Of a DNA stretch of 64,000 nucleotides, positions 9,001-17,879 are shown in pieces. This DNA is from Watersipora subatra (Eukaryota; Bryozoa; Gymnolaemata; Cheilostomatida; Watersiporidae), in NCBI RefSeq assembly GCF_963576615.1, contig NC_088716.1, forward strand, positions 63,848,728 through 63,912,727, read 5' to 3'. Every line of letters starts with the position of its first letter. Within the stretch, counting starts at the first letter, position 1. Under the pieces are notes generated by a model that was not told where the DNA came from, did no database searches, and saw only the letters and a program-made list of their open reading frames with translations. Position numbers and translations under genes: made by a program.

Positions 9001-11131
9001 CTGCAGCGTGTGAACCTGGAAAGTTTGGGCTCAACTGTATGTTTGCGTGTCACTGCGAGAACGGTGCCGATTGCGACGATGTCACAGGTGAATGCAAGTG
9101 TAGGAAGGGCTGGCTTGGACCAACATGCCATGTTTCACAAGGTTAGTGCTCCTTCCAATTCAATAAATGGCCCTCCACCAACTCATGTTCAATAAATAGC
9201 CATCCACCAACTCATGTTCAATAAATAGCCCACCACCAACTCATGTTCAATAAATGGCCCACCATCAACTCATGTTCAATAAATGGCCCGCCACCAACTC
9301 ATGATCAATAATTGGCCACCCACCAACCCGTGTTCAGTAAATGGCCCGCCACCAACTCATGTTCAATAAATGGCCCGCCACCAACTCATGATCAATAATT
9401 GGCCATCCACCAACTCGTGTTCAGTAAATGGCCCGCCACCAACTCGTGTTCAATAAATGGCCCGCCACCAACTCATGTTCAATAAATGGCCACCCACCAT
9501 GTCATTGTTTTGTAATTCACAACCTTGCTGGTCATAGATTTATAAAGGTTACTTGTATTTTATTATTCTCAATGGAAAGGTTTGTTATGTTAGCTGTATA
9601 ACATACTTGAATGACTGGAGAAAACTTGATTTAGTGATAATGTTGTGTTTAGCACACGACTCCAAAGATATTCAGCGGTATTTTATAAAGCTTGACACAG
9701 TGTACATATGAGTGCCTTGTGGCAATTGGCTGCTGTTTGTCTGCAGTGGACCACACCCATCACTCTGATTTTATTATGGACTTTGAGGTAACTTTGCTTT
9801 GATTTCTCTCCCTTCACAATGACCTTTTATGGCATCTAATTTTTGTTTACCTTTTATTGCATGTTGAAATTTTACTCCTTTTCCTTGCATTTGTAGCAAC
9901 TTTGCTGCCTCGTCAAGACATCGACACTTGTATACAAACTACAGTTTCATATACAAATGTGGAAGTATTTTGCTGTTATTTTTCCCAAAACTTTGGACCA
10001 CTCAGCATTGTAACCATGACTACTGGTCATGCCTTCAGTGGCCAGTGATATCTGCAGTGACCAATGATATCTTCAGTGACCAGTGATGTCTGCAGTGACC
10101 ACTGGTCATGTCTTTAGTGACCAGTGATATCTGCAGTGACCACTGGTCATGTCTGCAGTGATCAGTGATATCCGCAGTGACCACTGGTCATGTTTTTATA
10201 ACCAGTAATATCTGCAGTGACCACTGGTCATGTCTTCAGTGGTCAGTGATGTCTGCAGTGATCACCTGTCATGTCTTCAGTGACCAGTGATATCTGCAGT
10301 GACCACTGGTCATGCCTTCAGTGACCAGTGATATCTGCAGTGACCACTGGTCATGTCTTCATAACCAGTATTATCTGCAGTGACCACTGGTCATGTCTTT
10401 AGTGGCCACTGCAGTGACATCTGCAGTGATATGCAGTCTTTAGTAACATTTGCAGTGACCCACTGGTCATGCCTTCAGTGACCAGCGATATCTGCAGTGA
10501 CCACTGGTCATGTTTTCATAACCAGTAATATCTCCAGTGACCACTGGTCATGTCTTTAGTGACCAGTGATATCTGCAGTGACCACTGGTCATGTCTTCGG
10601 TGACCAGTGATATCTGCATTGACTACTGGTCATGTCTTCAGTGACCAGTGATATCTGCAGTGACCAGTAATATCTTCAGGATGTCTGCAGTGACCAGACC
10701 AATTTGTAGCAACCAGTCATATATACGATGACTAGCCATATATGCAGCAGCCAATCATATTTGTAATGGCTAGCCATACAAATTCCTTTGTATTTCTGTA
10801 GTGTAACAGGGCTTATTCCCTAACTCGCATGTACGCAAGAGTCAGGTATTAATGCAAGCATGCAATGTATGGCAGTATTTTGTTGACTTTAACAGACTAT
10901 GGCCCTGCCATGACTAACCAAGGATGCATACCAGCGGTCTGATGCCTGCGAGCTCCTTTTATATGTTGTCTTACAGCTTCATATCTGATGTATTCTTTTT
11001 GTTATTCATAGTTTTCATGTCTCCACGTATAGGCGGAGTTTCTGGAGAGTCAACCGGTGGAGGAAATGGAGAGGATGACGAGTGGAGAGCATCCAGGGGA
11101 GATCTACCCGACACAGATTATTGAAATGTAA
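1..11131 (+). CDS. Multiple-EGF-domain protein (MEGF-like), 3' part of gene
   Basis: Thirteen exons plus one cassette exon splice in frame into about 15 tandem EGF repeats of ~43 residues. Each repeat has the eight-cysteine laminin/MEGF spacing, with recurring Y-G, C-x-C-x-N-G-A-x-C-D and G-x-C-x-C-x-x-G-W-x-G-x-x-C. Exons: 19-198, 1255-1474, 1896-2081, 3304-3488, 4184-4294, 4517-4669, 5075-5224, 5501-5605, 6502-6759, 7179-7307, 7877-8005, 9007-9141, (9747-9787), 11033-11124 or 11131. Exon phases match at every junction. Later exons hold one or two whole repeats with phase-1 borders, so they could be duplicated or skipped without a frameshift. The 5' end, including any signal peptide, lies before the window. 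I see no transmembrane segment in the C-terminal exons, so a secreted MEGF6-like protein is likelier than a MEGF10-like receptor. Such proteins act outside the cell in adhesion or matrix; the exact orthologue is not recognisable. Confidence 0.9.
19..198 (+). CDS. EGF-repeat gene, exon a
   Basis: The acceptor is TTTATCAG before position 19; the donor is GTACAT after 198. It encodes one full EGF repeat, starting C-P-Q-G-F-Y-G, and the first half of the second, ending at C-I-C. The exon ends in phase 1; its last G joins AA of the next exon to give the E of E-N-G-A-R-C. Confidence 0.88.
199..1254 (+). other. Intron after exon a
   Basis: The first part is a 35-bp minisatellite (about 237-590). 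The rest is AT-rich sequence in which I see no coding potential. The acceptor is TTTCCTGCAG. Confidence 0.7.
237..590. repeat. Minisatellite, 35-bp unit, ~10 copies
   Basis: The unit contains GTACAATAACTCCTAACTAG followed by RGGACTGTGTAGAGC. Copies vary at a few positions (GAGCGG, GGAGGGG, GAAAAGCGG). It lies wholly within an intron of the EGF gene. Confidence 0.92.
1255..1474 (+). CDS. EGF-repeat gene, exon b
   Basis: It completes repeat 2 (E-N-G-A-R-C), carries all of repeat 3 (C-Q-A-E-T-Y-G) and starts repeat 4 (C-S-D-G). The donor is GG/GTAAGA and the exon ends in phase 2. Confidence 0.9.
1896..2081 (+). CDS. EGF-repeat gene, exon c
   Basis: The acceptor is CAATTGTAG. The first base completes GGA, then Y-F-G-P-N-C follows: the rest of repeat 4 and most of repeat 5, to F-C-D. 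It ends in phase 2 at CAG/GTGGGT. Confidence 0.88.
2200..2830 (-). mobile_element. Dispersed element with an amplified 26-bp internal unit
   Basis: The reverse complement of this stretch aligns by eye with about 30420-30670. Shared landmarks on the minus strand include CACAACTTGTTG, AATAATGGT, GTCATGGTCTTC, AATTCTCATTGGTCAAT and AGCATCAATGTGTT. Here a segment present about once at 30.5 kb is expanded to about 14 copies (2372-2742). I cannot see clear terminal repeats, so the class is unknown. Confidence 0.65.
2372..2742. repeat. Minisatellite, 26-bp unit, ~14 copies
   Basis: The unit is ATCATCATATTTATTATGTA plus ATACGG. It sits in an EGF-gene intron and inside the dispersed element at 2200-2830. 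Confidence 0.93.
3304..3488 (+). CDS. EGF-repeat gene, exon d
   Basis: The acceptor is TATACACAG. The first G completes AGG (R); Y-T-G-V-C-S-C finishes repeat 5 and repeat 6 follows ([10 protein letters not shown]). It ends AAA C/GTAAGT in phase 1. Confidence 0.9.
3800..4035. repeat. Degenerate minisatellite, ~45-bp unit, ~5 copies
   Basis: Intronic copies share TATTGAGGTCAAACA and CCTATAACTAGTGACATGAA with moderate divergence. Confidence 0.8.
4184..4294 (+). CDS. EGF-repeat gene, exon e
   Basis: The acceptor is GATTTTAG. C plus CG gives P, then [10 protein letters not shown]. It carries repeat 7, which has C-D-T-D-L-P-C in place of the usual N-G-A-x-C. It ends ACA G/GTGAGT. Confidence 0.87.
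4517..4669 (+). CDS. EGF-repeat gene, exon f (GC donor)
   Basis: The acceptor is CATCTGTTAG. It completes repeat 7 (S-S-C-S-E-P) and encodes repeat 8 (C-P-D-G-R-F-G), which has two extra residues in its middle ([11 protein letters not shown]). To keep frame with the next exon it must end at AAA G/GCAAGT, a canonical GC-type donor; the GT at 4674 gives the wrong phase. Confidence 0.87.
5075..5224 (+). CDS. EGF-repeat gene, exon g
   Basis: The acceptor is CCTGTTATAG. G plus TG gives V, then [10 protein letters not shown]: repeat 9 and the start of repeat 10 (C-P-E-G-Y-Y-G). The donor is G/GTATGT. Confidence 0.9.
5501..5605 (+). CDS. EGF-repeat gene, exon h
   Basis: The acceptor is GTTCTTTAG. 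It completes repeat 10 ([14 protein letters not shown]), which lacks one residue before T-C. The donor is CGA G/GTGAGA. Confidence 0.88.
6119..6243. repeat. Short tandem repeat, ~12-13-bp unit
   Basis: TATGGTGCTACTC is repeated with small changes in an EGF-gene intron. Confidence 0.85.
6502..6759 (+). CDS. EGF-repeat gene, exon i (two repeats)
   Basis: The acceptor is CTTTTTTGTAG. It carries repeats 11 (C-L-A-G-T-F-G) and 12 (C-P-S-G-T-Y-G). Repeat 12 has an extra cysteine: D-G-C-C-Q-C where others have G-x-C-x-C. The donor is ATG G/GTTGGT. Confidence 0.9.
6957..7152. repeat. Imperfect trinucleotide (ACT/TAC) repeat
   Basis: A run of TACTACTAC, TTACTG and CTGCTATTAC blocks lies just upstream of the next acceptor. 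Confidence 0.85.
7179..7307 (+). CDS. EGF-repeat gene, exon j (one repeat)
   Basis: This 129-nt exon codes exactly one repeat (13; [10 protein letters not shown]). The acceptor is ATTTTTTAG and the donor ATT G/GTGAGT, phase 1 at both ends. Confidence 0.92.
7877..8005 (+). CDS. EGF-repeat gene, exon k (one repeat)
   Basis: This 129-nt exon codes exactly one repeat (14; [10 protein letters not shown]), less typical in its core (F-C-P-E-G-I-N-C). The acceptor is TATTGACAG and the donor GAA G/GTAGGG. Confidence 0.92.
8085..8640. repeat. Minisatellite, 30-bp unit, ~18 copies
   Basis: The unit is ATTCTATTGGTTGTTCACTG plus TTGATCAGCT. Because 30 is a multiple of 3, long open frames arise (a 10-residue repeat with [10 protein letters not shown]). 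It is intronic and not taken as coding. Confidence 0.93.
9007..9141 (+). CDS. EGF-repeat gene, exon l (last repeat)
   Basis: The acceptor is TATGCTGCAG. It encodes repeat 15 ([11 protein letters not shown]), ending C-H-V-S-Q and phase 1 at CAA G/GTTAGT. This is the last EGF repeat of the protein. Confidence 0.9.
9160..9500. repeat. Minisatellite, 27-bp unit, ~12 copies
   Basis: The unit is CCACCAACTCATGTTCAATA plus AATGGCC. It lies in the intron after the last EGF exon. Confidence 0.92.
9747..9787 (+). CDS. Candidate 41-nt cassette exon
   Basis: It has a good acceptor (TTTGTCTGCAG) and donor (GAG/GTAACT). After the phase-1 end of the previous exon it reads [14 protein letters not shown]. 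Its length is not a multiple of 3, so including it moves the terminal exon to another frame, which is also open for 32 codons. I infer optional inclusion; only transcripts could show it. Confidence 0.5.
10025..10690. repeat. Degenerate minisatellite rich in TGACCACTGGTCA palindromes
   Basis: Irregular ~40-45-bp units alternate CAGTGACCAGTGATATCTG and CAGTGACCACTGGTCATGTC. Nearly every unit has the palindrome TGACCA-C-TGGTCA. Intronic. Confidence 0.88.
11033..11131 (+). CDS. EGF-repeat gene, terminal exon (two open frames)
   Basis: The acceptor is CCACGTATAG. Joined directly to exon l (phase 1) it reads [11 protein letters not shown] and ends at TGA 11122-11124, an acidic, glycine-rich tail. 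Joined to the cassette exon (phase 0) it reads [12 protein letters not shown] and ends at TAA 11129-11131. Neither tail has a membrane segment. Confidence 0.75.
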   Translation, partial: AEFLESQPVEEMERMTSGEHPGEIYPTQIIEM

Positions 11132-11900
11132 AGCATTTGACCCGGTAAAACTAGCCAATCTGCGACTAAATACCTCAACATCCTGCCAAACATCTAGGAA
11201 TAGTTGCTCATGGTTACTGCTAGCTTGTATAATCTACCAATAGGGAGGCAGCTATTCAGATATCACATTAAACAGTAGCAGGGACGTTAGTCATCAGCAA
11301 TACTCCGCAGATCTTTTAAAGTGCCGAGTAGGGTGTATAAGGATTTTAGTTGTATATTACTAGCAAGCTGTCTTTAGACATTTTAGTATCAAGTGGGTGA
11401 ACAACTGGTCAGTTTTGTAATTTCTGTTATCTGGTGAGCTGCCGTGTGCCTTTTTAATTTACTGTTGTTTGTTATACGGAGTTGGTAAAAAAACAGGGAA
11501 ACATTACGCATTTTATCTACATTCATTTATATAATATTTATCATTTTATTTCTCTTTTCGTGTTTTGGAATTTACAATCACTTGGAATGATTTTCAATAT
11601 TATATAACTGTTTCCATAATTAAATTTAATGTAATTGCATGATTTGGTCAAGCGTACTTTTATGCTATATTATATTTGTATAAAATGGAAGTTTAATTTG
11701 CTGCAGTTAGCTGTTGTTGTAGCTACCTTGATTTAAAGATTCCCAAATGCTTGTTGTTTTCAACATATCACAAAAACACTGCCTGGTTGTGAATGTAACC
11801 TTTCACATTTTATCTCATTGTATCTAGTTTCTCTTTAAATTTCTCTCACTTTATCAATATTTATTTTTATTATGTGGTTATTATTCAGTCAATAAAAGAA
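11132..11900 (+). other. Probable 3'UTR of the EGF gene
   Basis: AT-rich, no open frame. An AATAAA at 11891-11896 is a candidate poly(A) signal about 760 bp after the stop. Confidence 0.5.
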
Positions 11901-11999
11901 CTCGGACAATTCACAAGCTGAAGGTTACAAATTGTATGGATGGTACTCTGGCCAATCACACCTTTGTAAAATGGTTATTCCTGCTTGCTCTCTCTTTCT

Positions 12000-12375
12000 C
12001 AGGTTGTGAGCAGGTATACCACTGTAGTTGTGGTTAGTTGTGCTGTTGCGAGCAGGTATACCACTGTAGTTGTAGTTAGCTGTGCTGTTGTGAGCAGGTA
12101 TACCACTGTAGTCGGGGTTAGTTGTGATGTTGTGAGAAGGAATACCACTGTAGTTGTGGTTAGTTGTGTTGTTGTGAGTAGGTATACTACTGTAGTCGGG
12201 GTTAGTTGTGATGTTGTGAGAAGGTATACCACTGTAGTTGTGGTTAGTTGTGCTGTTGTGAGCAGGTATACCACTGTAGTTGGTTAGTTGTGCTGTTGTG
12301 AGCAGGTATACCACTGTAATTGTGGTTAGTTGTGCTGTTGTGGTCAGGTATACCACTGTAGTTGTGGTTAGTTGT
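12000..12375. repeat. Minisatellite, ~42-bp unit, ~9 copies
   Basis: Units run GAGCAGGTATACCACTGTAG then TTGTGGTTAGTTGTGCTGTTG. Open frames on both strands reflect a period divisible by 3. Confidence 0.92.
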
Positions 12376-12685
12376 GCTAGATTGTCACTAGTTAGATTAG
12401 CCTTATAACTGGCTAGATGAGCAGTCTAGAAAGATTCTGTTTACGTTGTCAGTCTTGATGAGGCTCGTTAGGACACCTTAAGGCTAGCTTTAGGGCTGTC
12501 TGATATTCTACTTTCTCTGGGTGAACAGTAGTTATCCTCTCTTCTTACATGCAGATCATTGTATGCTCGGGCCCTACTCCTTGTCCCTAGTTTTGCCTGA
12601 GACTAATTGGTAAACTTTGCTTCTCTTTGTTTGACATCTTGTAAACATGTCGTTAGCAGAGTCTTTGGTTGCAGACATTTGCACA

Positions 12686-12912
12686 GACCTTTTATATATC
12701 TACAGACCTTCTATTTATCTACAGACCTTCTATATATCTACAGACCTTCTATATATCTACAGACCTTCTATATATCTACAGACCTTCTATATATCTGCAG
12801 ACCTTCTATATATCTACAGACCTATATATCTACAGACCTATATGTCTACAGACCTTCTATATATCTGCAGACCTTCTATATATCTACAGACCTTCTATAT
12901 ATCTACAGACCT
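12686..12912. repeat. Minisatellite, 19-bp unit, ~12 copies
   Basis: The unit is CAGACCTTCTATATATCTA, with a few shortened copies lacking TTCTA. Confidence 0.93.
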
Positions 12913-13016
12913 ATCACATACCTAATTCATCTTGTAACATTTGTTCACAGCGCGTTCATTTTGAGAATCTTCGCCATTTGTGCCGCTGTCCAAGATGATG
13001 CTAGTTTTTATCCGTG

Positions 13017-13958
13017 AAAATGGACTTAGCATTTTAGCACAACTACGCCCACCAATCCACCTATAGCTAAAGAACTATAGTTAGTAAAATTATAAAATTA
13101 ATTTTTAGCATTTTTTTACCTGTTACTTGAATAATATTGTTATAGTTCTTTACAGCAAAATCGGTTATTACCGGTATATATCTAATCAAAGTATACTATT
13201 CTATACCAGAGCAAAATAGGTTGTTATATGTCAGAACAAAATATATTCTTTATATATCAAGTCGAAATGTTTTTATGCTTCTCATAAAAATGTTGTTTCA
13301 TAGGCCTACAAGAGAAGAAAATATGTTTTTCATACATCAAAACAAAATGTTTTATGCATGTCAGGACAAAATATGGTTTTTAAATGCCAGAACAAAATAT
13401 GTTTTTCAGAGTGTTTCATCAGCCTTTGCATGGCTACATCCTATTCAAATTAACCACTGATACTGTAATGCATACATGTCTACCGTAAATAACGACTGCT
13501 TGTACCTCCCCCTCCCCGCCTCCCCGGCCCCCCACTCATAGTCTTCTCATAGTTACTAGATCTCGCTATCATTCAACGAGCTTCTGTAAAGCCCTTTTTT
13601 GGCCTGTTACTTTGTTTATGGACTCCAGTAATCTAGCCCTGTTTAGATATAGGCTTTTTGTGTCTCTAATTCTCCTTTTTAGTATTTCAACAATCTTTGA
13701 TTAAAAGTTCCGGGCTTTCACCTAGTTGTGTTATAATGTTGCTGACAATTTATCCATGATACTGTTCGATACTTACATGTTTTGAATATATTGGGAATAA
13801 AATCATTCTGTAAATAACTCTTCATTCACCTTAATTAGAAGGTGCTCAGCATGGTGGTTAGATTGCTTCATTATTTATCCTGCTTGTGGCCACTGGTGTC
13901 CCAGTTATTCACATTTGATGTCAATCATCTTTCAGTTGAGGTCTCGCTCGACTTGTTT
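13017..13958. other. Intergenic, no gene seen
   Basis: AT-rich. About 13200-13410 holds weak repeats of CAAAATATGTTTTT type. A C-rich patch lies near 13508-13535. I see no exon. Confidence 0.5.
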
Positions 13959-13966
13959 GGATATAT
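13959..13966. repeat. Target-site duplication GGATATAT (left)
   Basis: The same 8 bp occur at 19382-19389, immediately outside the matching CATAG...CTATG ends of the P-like element. Confidence 0.85.
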
Positions 13967-14085
13967 CATAGATATATATTATACCTAGATTGGCCAATAG
14001 GGAAAAAGCCTGTCAGACCTAAATAGCACGACGCAACGTCACTGTATTGTACCTCACGCTTGACTGCACTGCTGTTTACAATGAA
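13967..14085 (+). repeat. P-like element, left terminal inverted repeat
   Basis: It runs from CATAG to about CGCTTGACTG and pairs with about 19271-19381. The middle is less conserved (AGGGAAAAAGCCTG against ATAGCTAGTCCCATTGGTGG). Confidence 0.82.
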
Positions 14086-14280
14086 TCTAATGGGAAGAAG
14101 GTAACAAAATTACTTTTATTTTCACATAAAAACCTTCTTGTATACATAATCCAGTAAACTAAAGCAATTCTGTGATAATATCTGATAACCACCATAGATT
14201 AAAACTATAAAAGCTATGAATTGTTGCACACAAATCATGAGCCATCATGGCTTTATTTGCATCCCTCTCTTATACCCATT

Positions 14281-14328
14281 CTCTCTTTTCCCCTTCTCCA
14301 AAGAATAAGTTAGAAGGGGAAAAGAGAG
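14281..14328. repeat. Short foldback hairpin
   Basis: CTCTCTTTTCCCCTTCT and its exact complement AGAAGGGGAAAAGAGAG are separated by about 14 bases. The function is unknown; it lies inside the P-like element. Confidence 0.8.
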
Positions 14329-14786
14329 AAGGGGAATGGAGAGGGGAGGGGAAATAGCCCACCCACTCAAAGAGCCAGACCTTGGCTAGGTAAATAGACT
14401 AATATGCTGAACTAAACATGACTAAATATGATGAGTATGCAAGTATGTCTGAAGTCAAAAATGAGACAGCATGATTATTTTACAGCTGGCTAGGTAACCA
14501 AAGCTGAAGTGTAATGATTGTATCACTAGCATCGTGGATGTTACCAATGTTGATGTAAACCAAGCAACGAATTCCCTAATTACAGTTAAGAATCAGGGTG
14601 GCTTGACTTTGTCTTCGCCTGTGGTGATTGAGGTTTGCAACCACAGCGAGAAAGCGACAAGAGTGTTGCTTAGTAGCGCTGGATTGATGAAAAACTTTGC
14701 CAGGCTAGCACTAATTGCCACCACTAAGAAGCCAGTCACGAAAGGACAATACCAAGTTATTTGTACAATATGCATAAGCAAGTTAA

Positions 14787-14905
14787 AGGTTGACTTGCAA
14801 CAAAATTCACATTGCAGTTATTTGGTGTCATAAGATTCACCATGCCTTACTCTGTTGTGTTGTAGGTGTGAAATATATGAAAAGGTGATTACAAGCTCTT
14901 AAAAG
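14787..14905 (+). mobile_element. Solo end of the TTAA-type MITE
   Basis: TTAA then AGGTTGACTTGCAACAAAAT, TTATTTGGT and TTACAAGCTCTTAAAAGCT match the left ends at 28064, 43184 and 44654. No matching right end is visible nearby, so it is truncated. Confidence 0.8.
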
Positions 14906-15076
14906 CTAAAAACTTGTATGTCATACTTCAACTTACAAGCTTAATGCGTTCCGAGACTGAGCTCGTATGTTAATATACTCGCATGTTGGTGCAATTTATT
15001 TATATATCGAACAATTAAATATATATTGCTTGGTTTCCATACTCTAAAAATGCAAATAAAACACTCAAAACAAGAT

Positions 15077-15143
15077 ATTGTAACAGAAAGAACATGTTGC
15101 GCAACATGTTCTTTCTGTTACAATAACCATGCATGGTTATTGT
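15077..15143. repeat. Two overlapping perfect palindromes
   Basis: 15077-15124 is a perfect 48-bp palindrome centred on GTTGC/GCAAC. 15120-15143 is a second perfect 24-bp palindrome centred on CATG/CATG. Both could extrude as hairpins; the origin is unknown. Confidence 0.9.
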
Positions 15144-15397
15144 CATAATTTACCACATGCTTTCAAAAAGCAACAATCAAAAAATAATACAAGGAAATGT
15201 GATTATTTAAAATGTAAAATTAAATAAATACAATAGCAGCTAATGCTAGCATTTGCGAGAGAGGGAGATATAAGTTATCCTTCATTACAACAGTTGTCTT
15301 TGATAAATTTGAATTTTATCAATGTCTTAAAAGACAAACTCTAATGTTGGTATGGTATTGGCCTTCAATCTAGCTTTTTTCCCAATACCAGGTGATA

Positions 15398-15405
15398 CTT
15401 GGTAG
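15398..15405. repeat. Target-site duplication CTTGGTAG (left)
   Basis: It matches 18381-18388. The 8 bp are THAP coding sequence (S-Y-Q codons on the minus strand) duplicated by the insertion. Confidence 0.85.
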
Positions 15406-15832
15406 CAGGGATCGCTAAACATATTATGGAAATGTTTACTTTTCCATATCCATTTCCATAAACATAATTATTTCCATAATTTTATGGAAATGGATATGGA
15501 AATTTTATTTTAGAAATATGGAAATGTTATGGAAATGGAAATAATATGGAAATAAATTATGGAAATGTTATGGAAATGGAAATAATATGGAAATGAATTA
15601 TGGAAATGTTATGGAAATGGAAAAAACTATGGAAATGAATTATGGAAATGTTATGGAAATGAAAATAATATGGAAATAAATTATGGAAATGTTATGGAAA
15701 TGGAAATAATATGGAAATGAATTATGGAAATGTTATGGAAATGGAAATAATATGGAAATGAATTATGGAAATGGAAATAATATAGAAATGAATTATGGAA
15801 ATTGTAACATACCCGTAATCCAAGATATAAAC
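15406..15832 (+). mobile_element. hAT-type MITE with ATGGAAAT array, copy 1
   Basis: The left end is intact. The body is about 26-27-bp units of TTATGGAAATGTTATGGAAA type. The right end stops at GTAATCC and lacks the final CTG seen in copy 2. Confidence 0.8.
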
Positions 15833-15849
15833 AGAGGGGAGTTATATTG

Positions 15850-16370
15850 TATAGACTAGGCTACATGAATAGACAATGGTAATACACAAACAGCTAAGAT
15901 CAGTGGTATTACAGAAACTATTAAAGGGGTCTGGAAGAAATTAACTCAAATTGTCTCTGGACTTGGCTACATGTACAGACAATGGTAACACACAAACCCA
16001 GCTAACATCAGTGATATTACAGAAACTATTAAGAGAGTCTGAAAGAAACTATCTCAAATCGTCTCTGGCTTAATTATAGGCAATGGTAGCATACAGCTTT
16101 GATGTTGCCTGAACCCTAAATAAAGTATATTAGCCAACAAATATCATATTCATATTATGTATAAATTAATCGCATGTTCGGGAAGAGTTGACGATTGCAC
16201 ACACACGCTCATTTGACACGCAAGCGCGCACACATACGTACACAGTGATACATCTATTGTACACTCCCTTGCATAGTGATACATCTATTAAACACTCCCC
16301 AGCATAATGATACATTTATTGTACATTTCTTAGCCTAGTGATACATATATTATACATTCCCCTATTAATA
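15850..16370. repeat. Short tandem duplications inside the composite
   Basis: About 15857-15960 and 15961-16080 are diverged copies sharing GGCTACATG, CAATGGTAA, ATTACAGAAACTATTAA and TCTCTGG. 16240-16345 has about four ~33-bp copies with GTGATACATCTATTGTACA. The rest, to 17700, shows no gene. Confidence 0.7.
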
Positions 16371-17715
16371 GTCCTATACAATGCTGTGAGATGTTTGAGT
16401 TCAGCATTTTACTGGCTGAAAGCAACAACTGAATAAAATATATATTATTATTTGTACATATATGTAATTAGGTAATTACTTAGTTATGTATTTATGTTAA
16501 AAAAATTATTCCTGAATGACATTTATCCCAATAAAGTTACTATAAATACGTGCTGAAATACTGTCGGGAATTTCTCTGTTCCAAATAAAAGATACTAAGC
16601 GCTCCTTGTATACACCAAGACTCTGTGAAATATTCATTTAGTGTTGCGTCTGAATACCTCTGAAGGTTTGATGTTCATAAAATTTGACTTATTTAATAAA
16701 TAAAATTATTGAAAAATCTTTGGTAGGCATAAGCATAAATGAACAAATATATAGATAAATAATTAAACCTTAATGAAAAGTATAAAGATTTTATTAGAAA
16801 CAATGGTCACTTAAAAGAGTGGCTAATGCAATAAGCTTTCATGCTTACTATAATATCGACAACTACTTTAGACCAGACATGACGGTATCAATGTGTGAGT
16901 CATCATCTATTGAAGTCACTCAACAGGTGACACAATAAAGATAGCGCGGCCCAGTAACACTGATGAGCTACCATTCCTCCTCATGCTCAGCTACCAGCTA
17001 AACAACTTTGCTAGAATTGAATTCCACCGCCATCTAAAGCTCATTAAAGCTGGCAGCATCAGCTCTCGACAGTACTGGACCGCAATTAACGAGTTCATAA
17101 ACATAATACAAAATTAACAGCCATTTTTATGCGATAAAGCAATTAGCAGGCTAAAATTCCGAGATTTGTTGCTTTATGACAAAAACTGCGCAATTTATTG
17201 CAAGCAAGTGGGAAAAGTGAGCGCACTGGGCTGACTGCATGAACGGCAGATTGGAGCAGGTGGTGTGAGAAGTAATAAAGTCAGCATTTATGCAAGAGCA
17301 GCGTCAGAACTACACTTTTACATTTTTTTAATACAGACAGCAGATTAGCTAGCCGAGAGGTAAATCTGCAGAGCTTTGAGCAAAGGTCCTACATTACACA
17401 GCGCTGCCACGAAGGTCCTACATTACCCAACACTGCCACAAATCATATAATCAACATCTAGGCGGGGCTGCTGTAAGCCAAGTTATGACTCATTTTGTCA
17501 TCAGAATCGATCTGATCTGTCATCATATAAGGCTGACAGCGTGGCCTGTTTTAGCTCGTGCTCATACATATGTGGGTGGATTCATACCAGCAATTGAGAA
17601 CTTTGTTAGATTTATATATTTATGAAAGCAAGTGGGTGTGTTTGCTGCTCCTACGGGGAGAAGCTTTGTTATTAAATATGATAGCCTTGAAATAAATACC
17701 AACCTTATTGCCCAT

Positions 17716-17879
17716 CTACTTGATATAATGCACACATTCTGTTGACTAGCAAGAAGCTATATTGATATAATGCACCCATTCTGTTGACTATCAAGAAGCT
17801 ATATTGATATAATGTACCCATTCTGTTGACTATCAAAAAGCTATATTGATATAGCGTACCCATTCTGTTGACTATCAAG
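17716..17879. repeat. Minisatellite, ~42-bp unit, ~4 copies
   Basis: The unit contains CCATTCTGTTGACTATCAAG plus AAGCTATATTGATATAATG. The hAT copy 2 abuts its last unit. Confidence 0.88.

Noticed and set aside
14534..14833. Plus-strand 99-codon frame inside the P-like element as a gene
   Set aside because: It runs into the inserted TTAA-MITE end, has no recognised domain and opposes the THAP gene.
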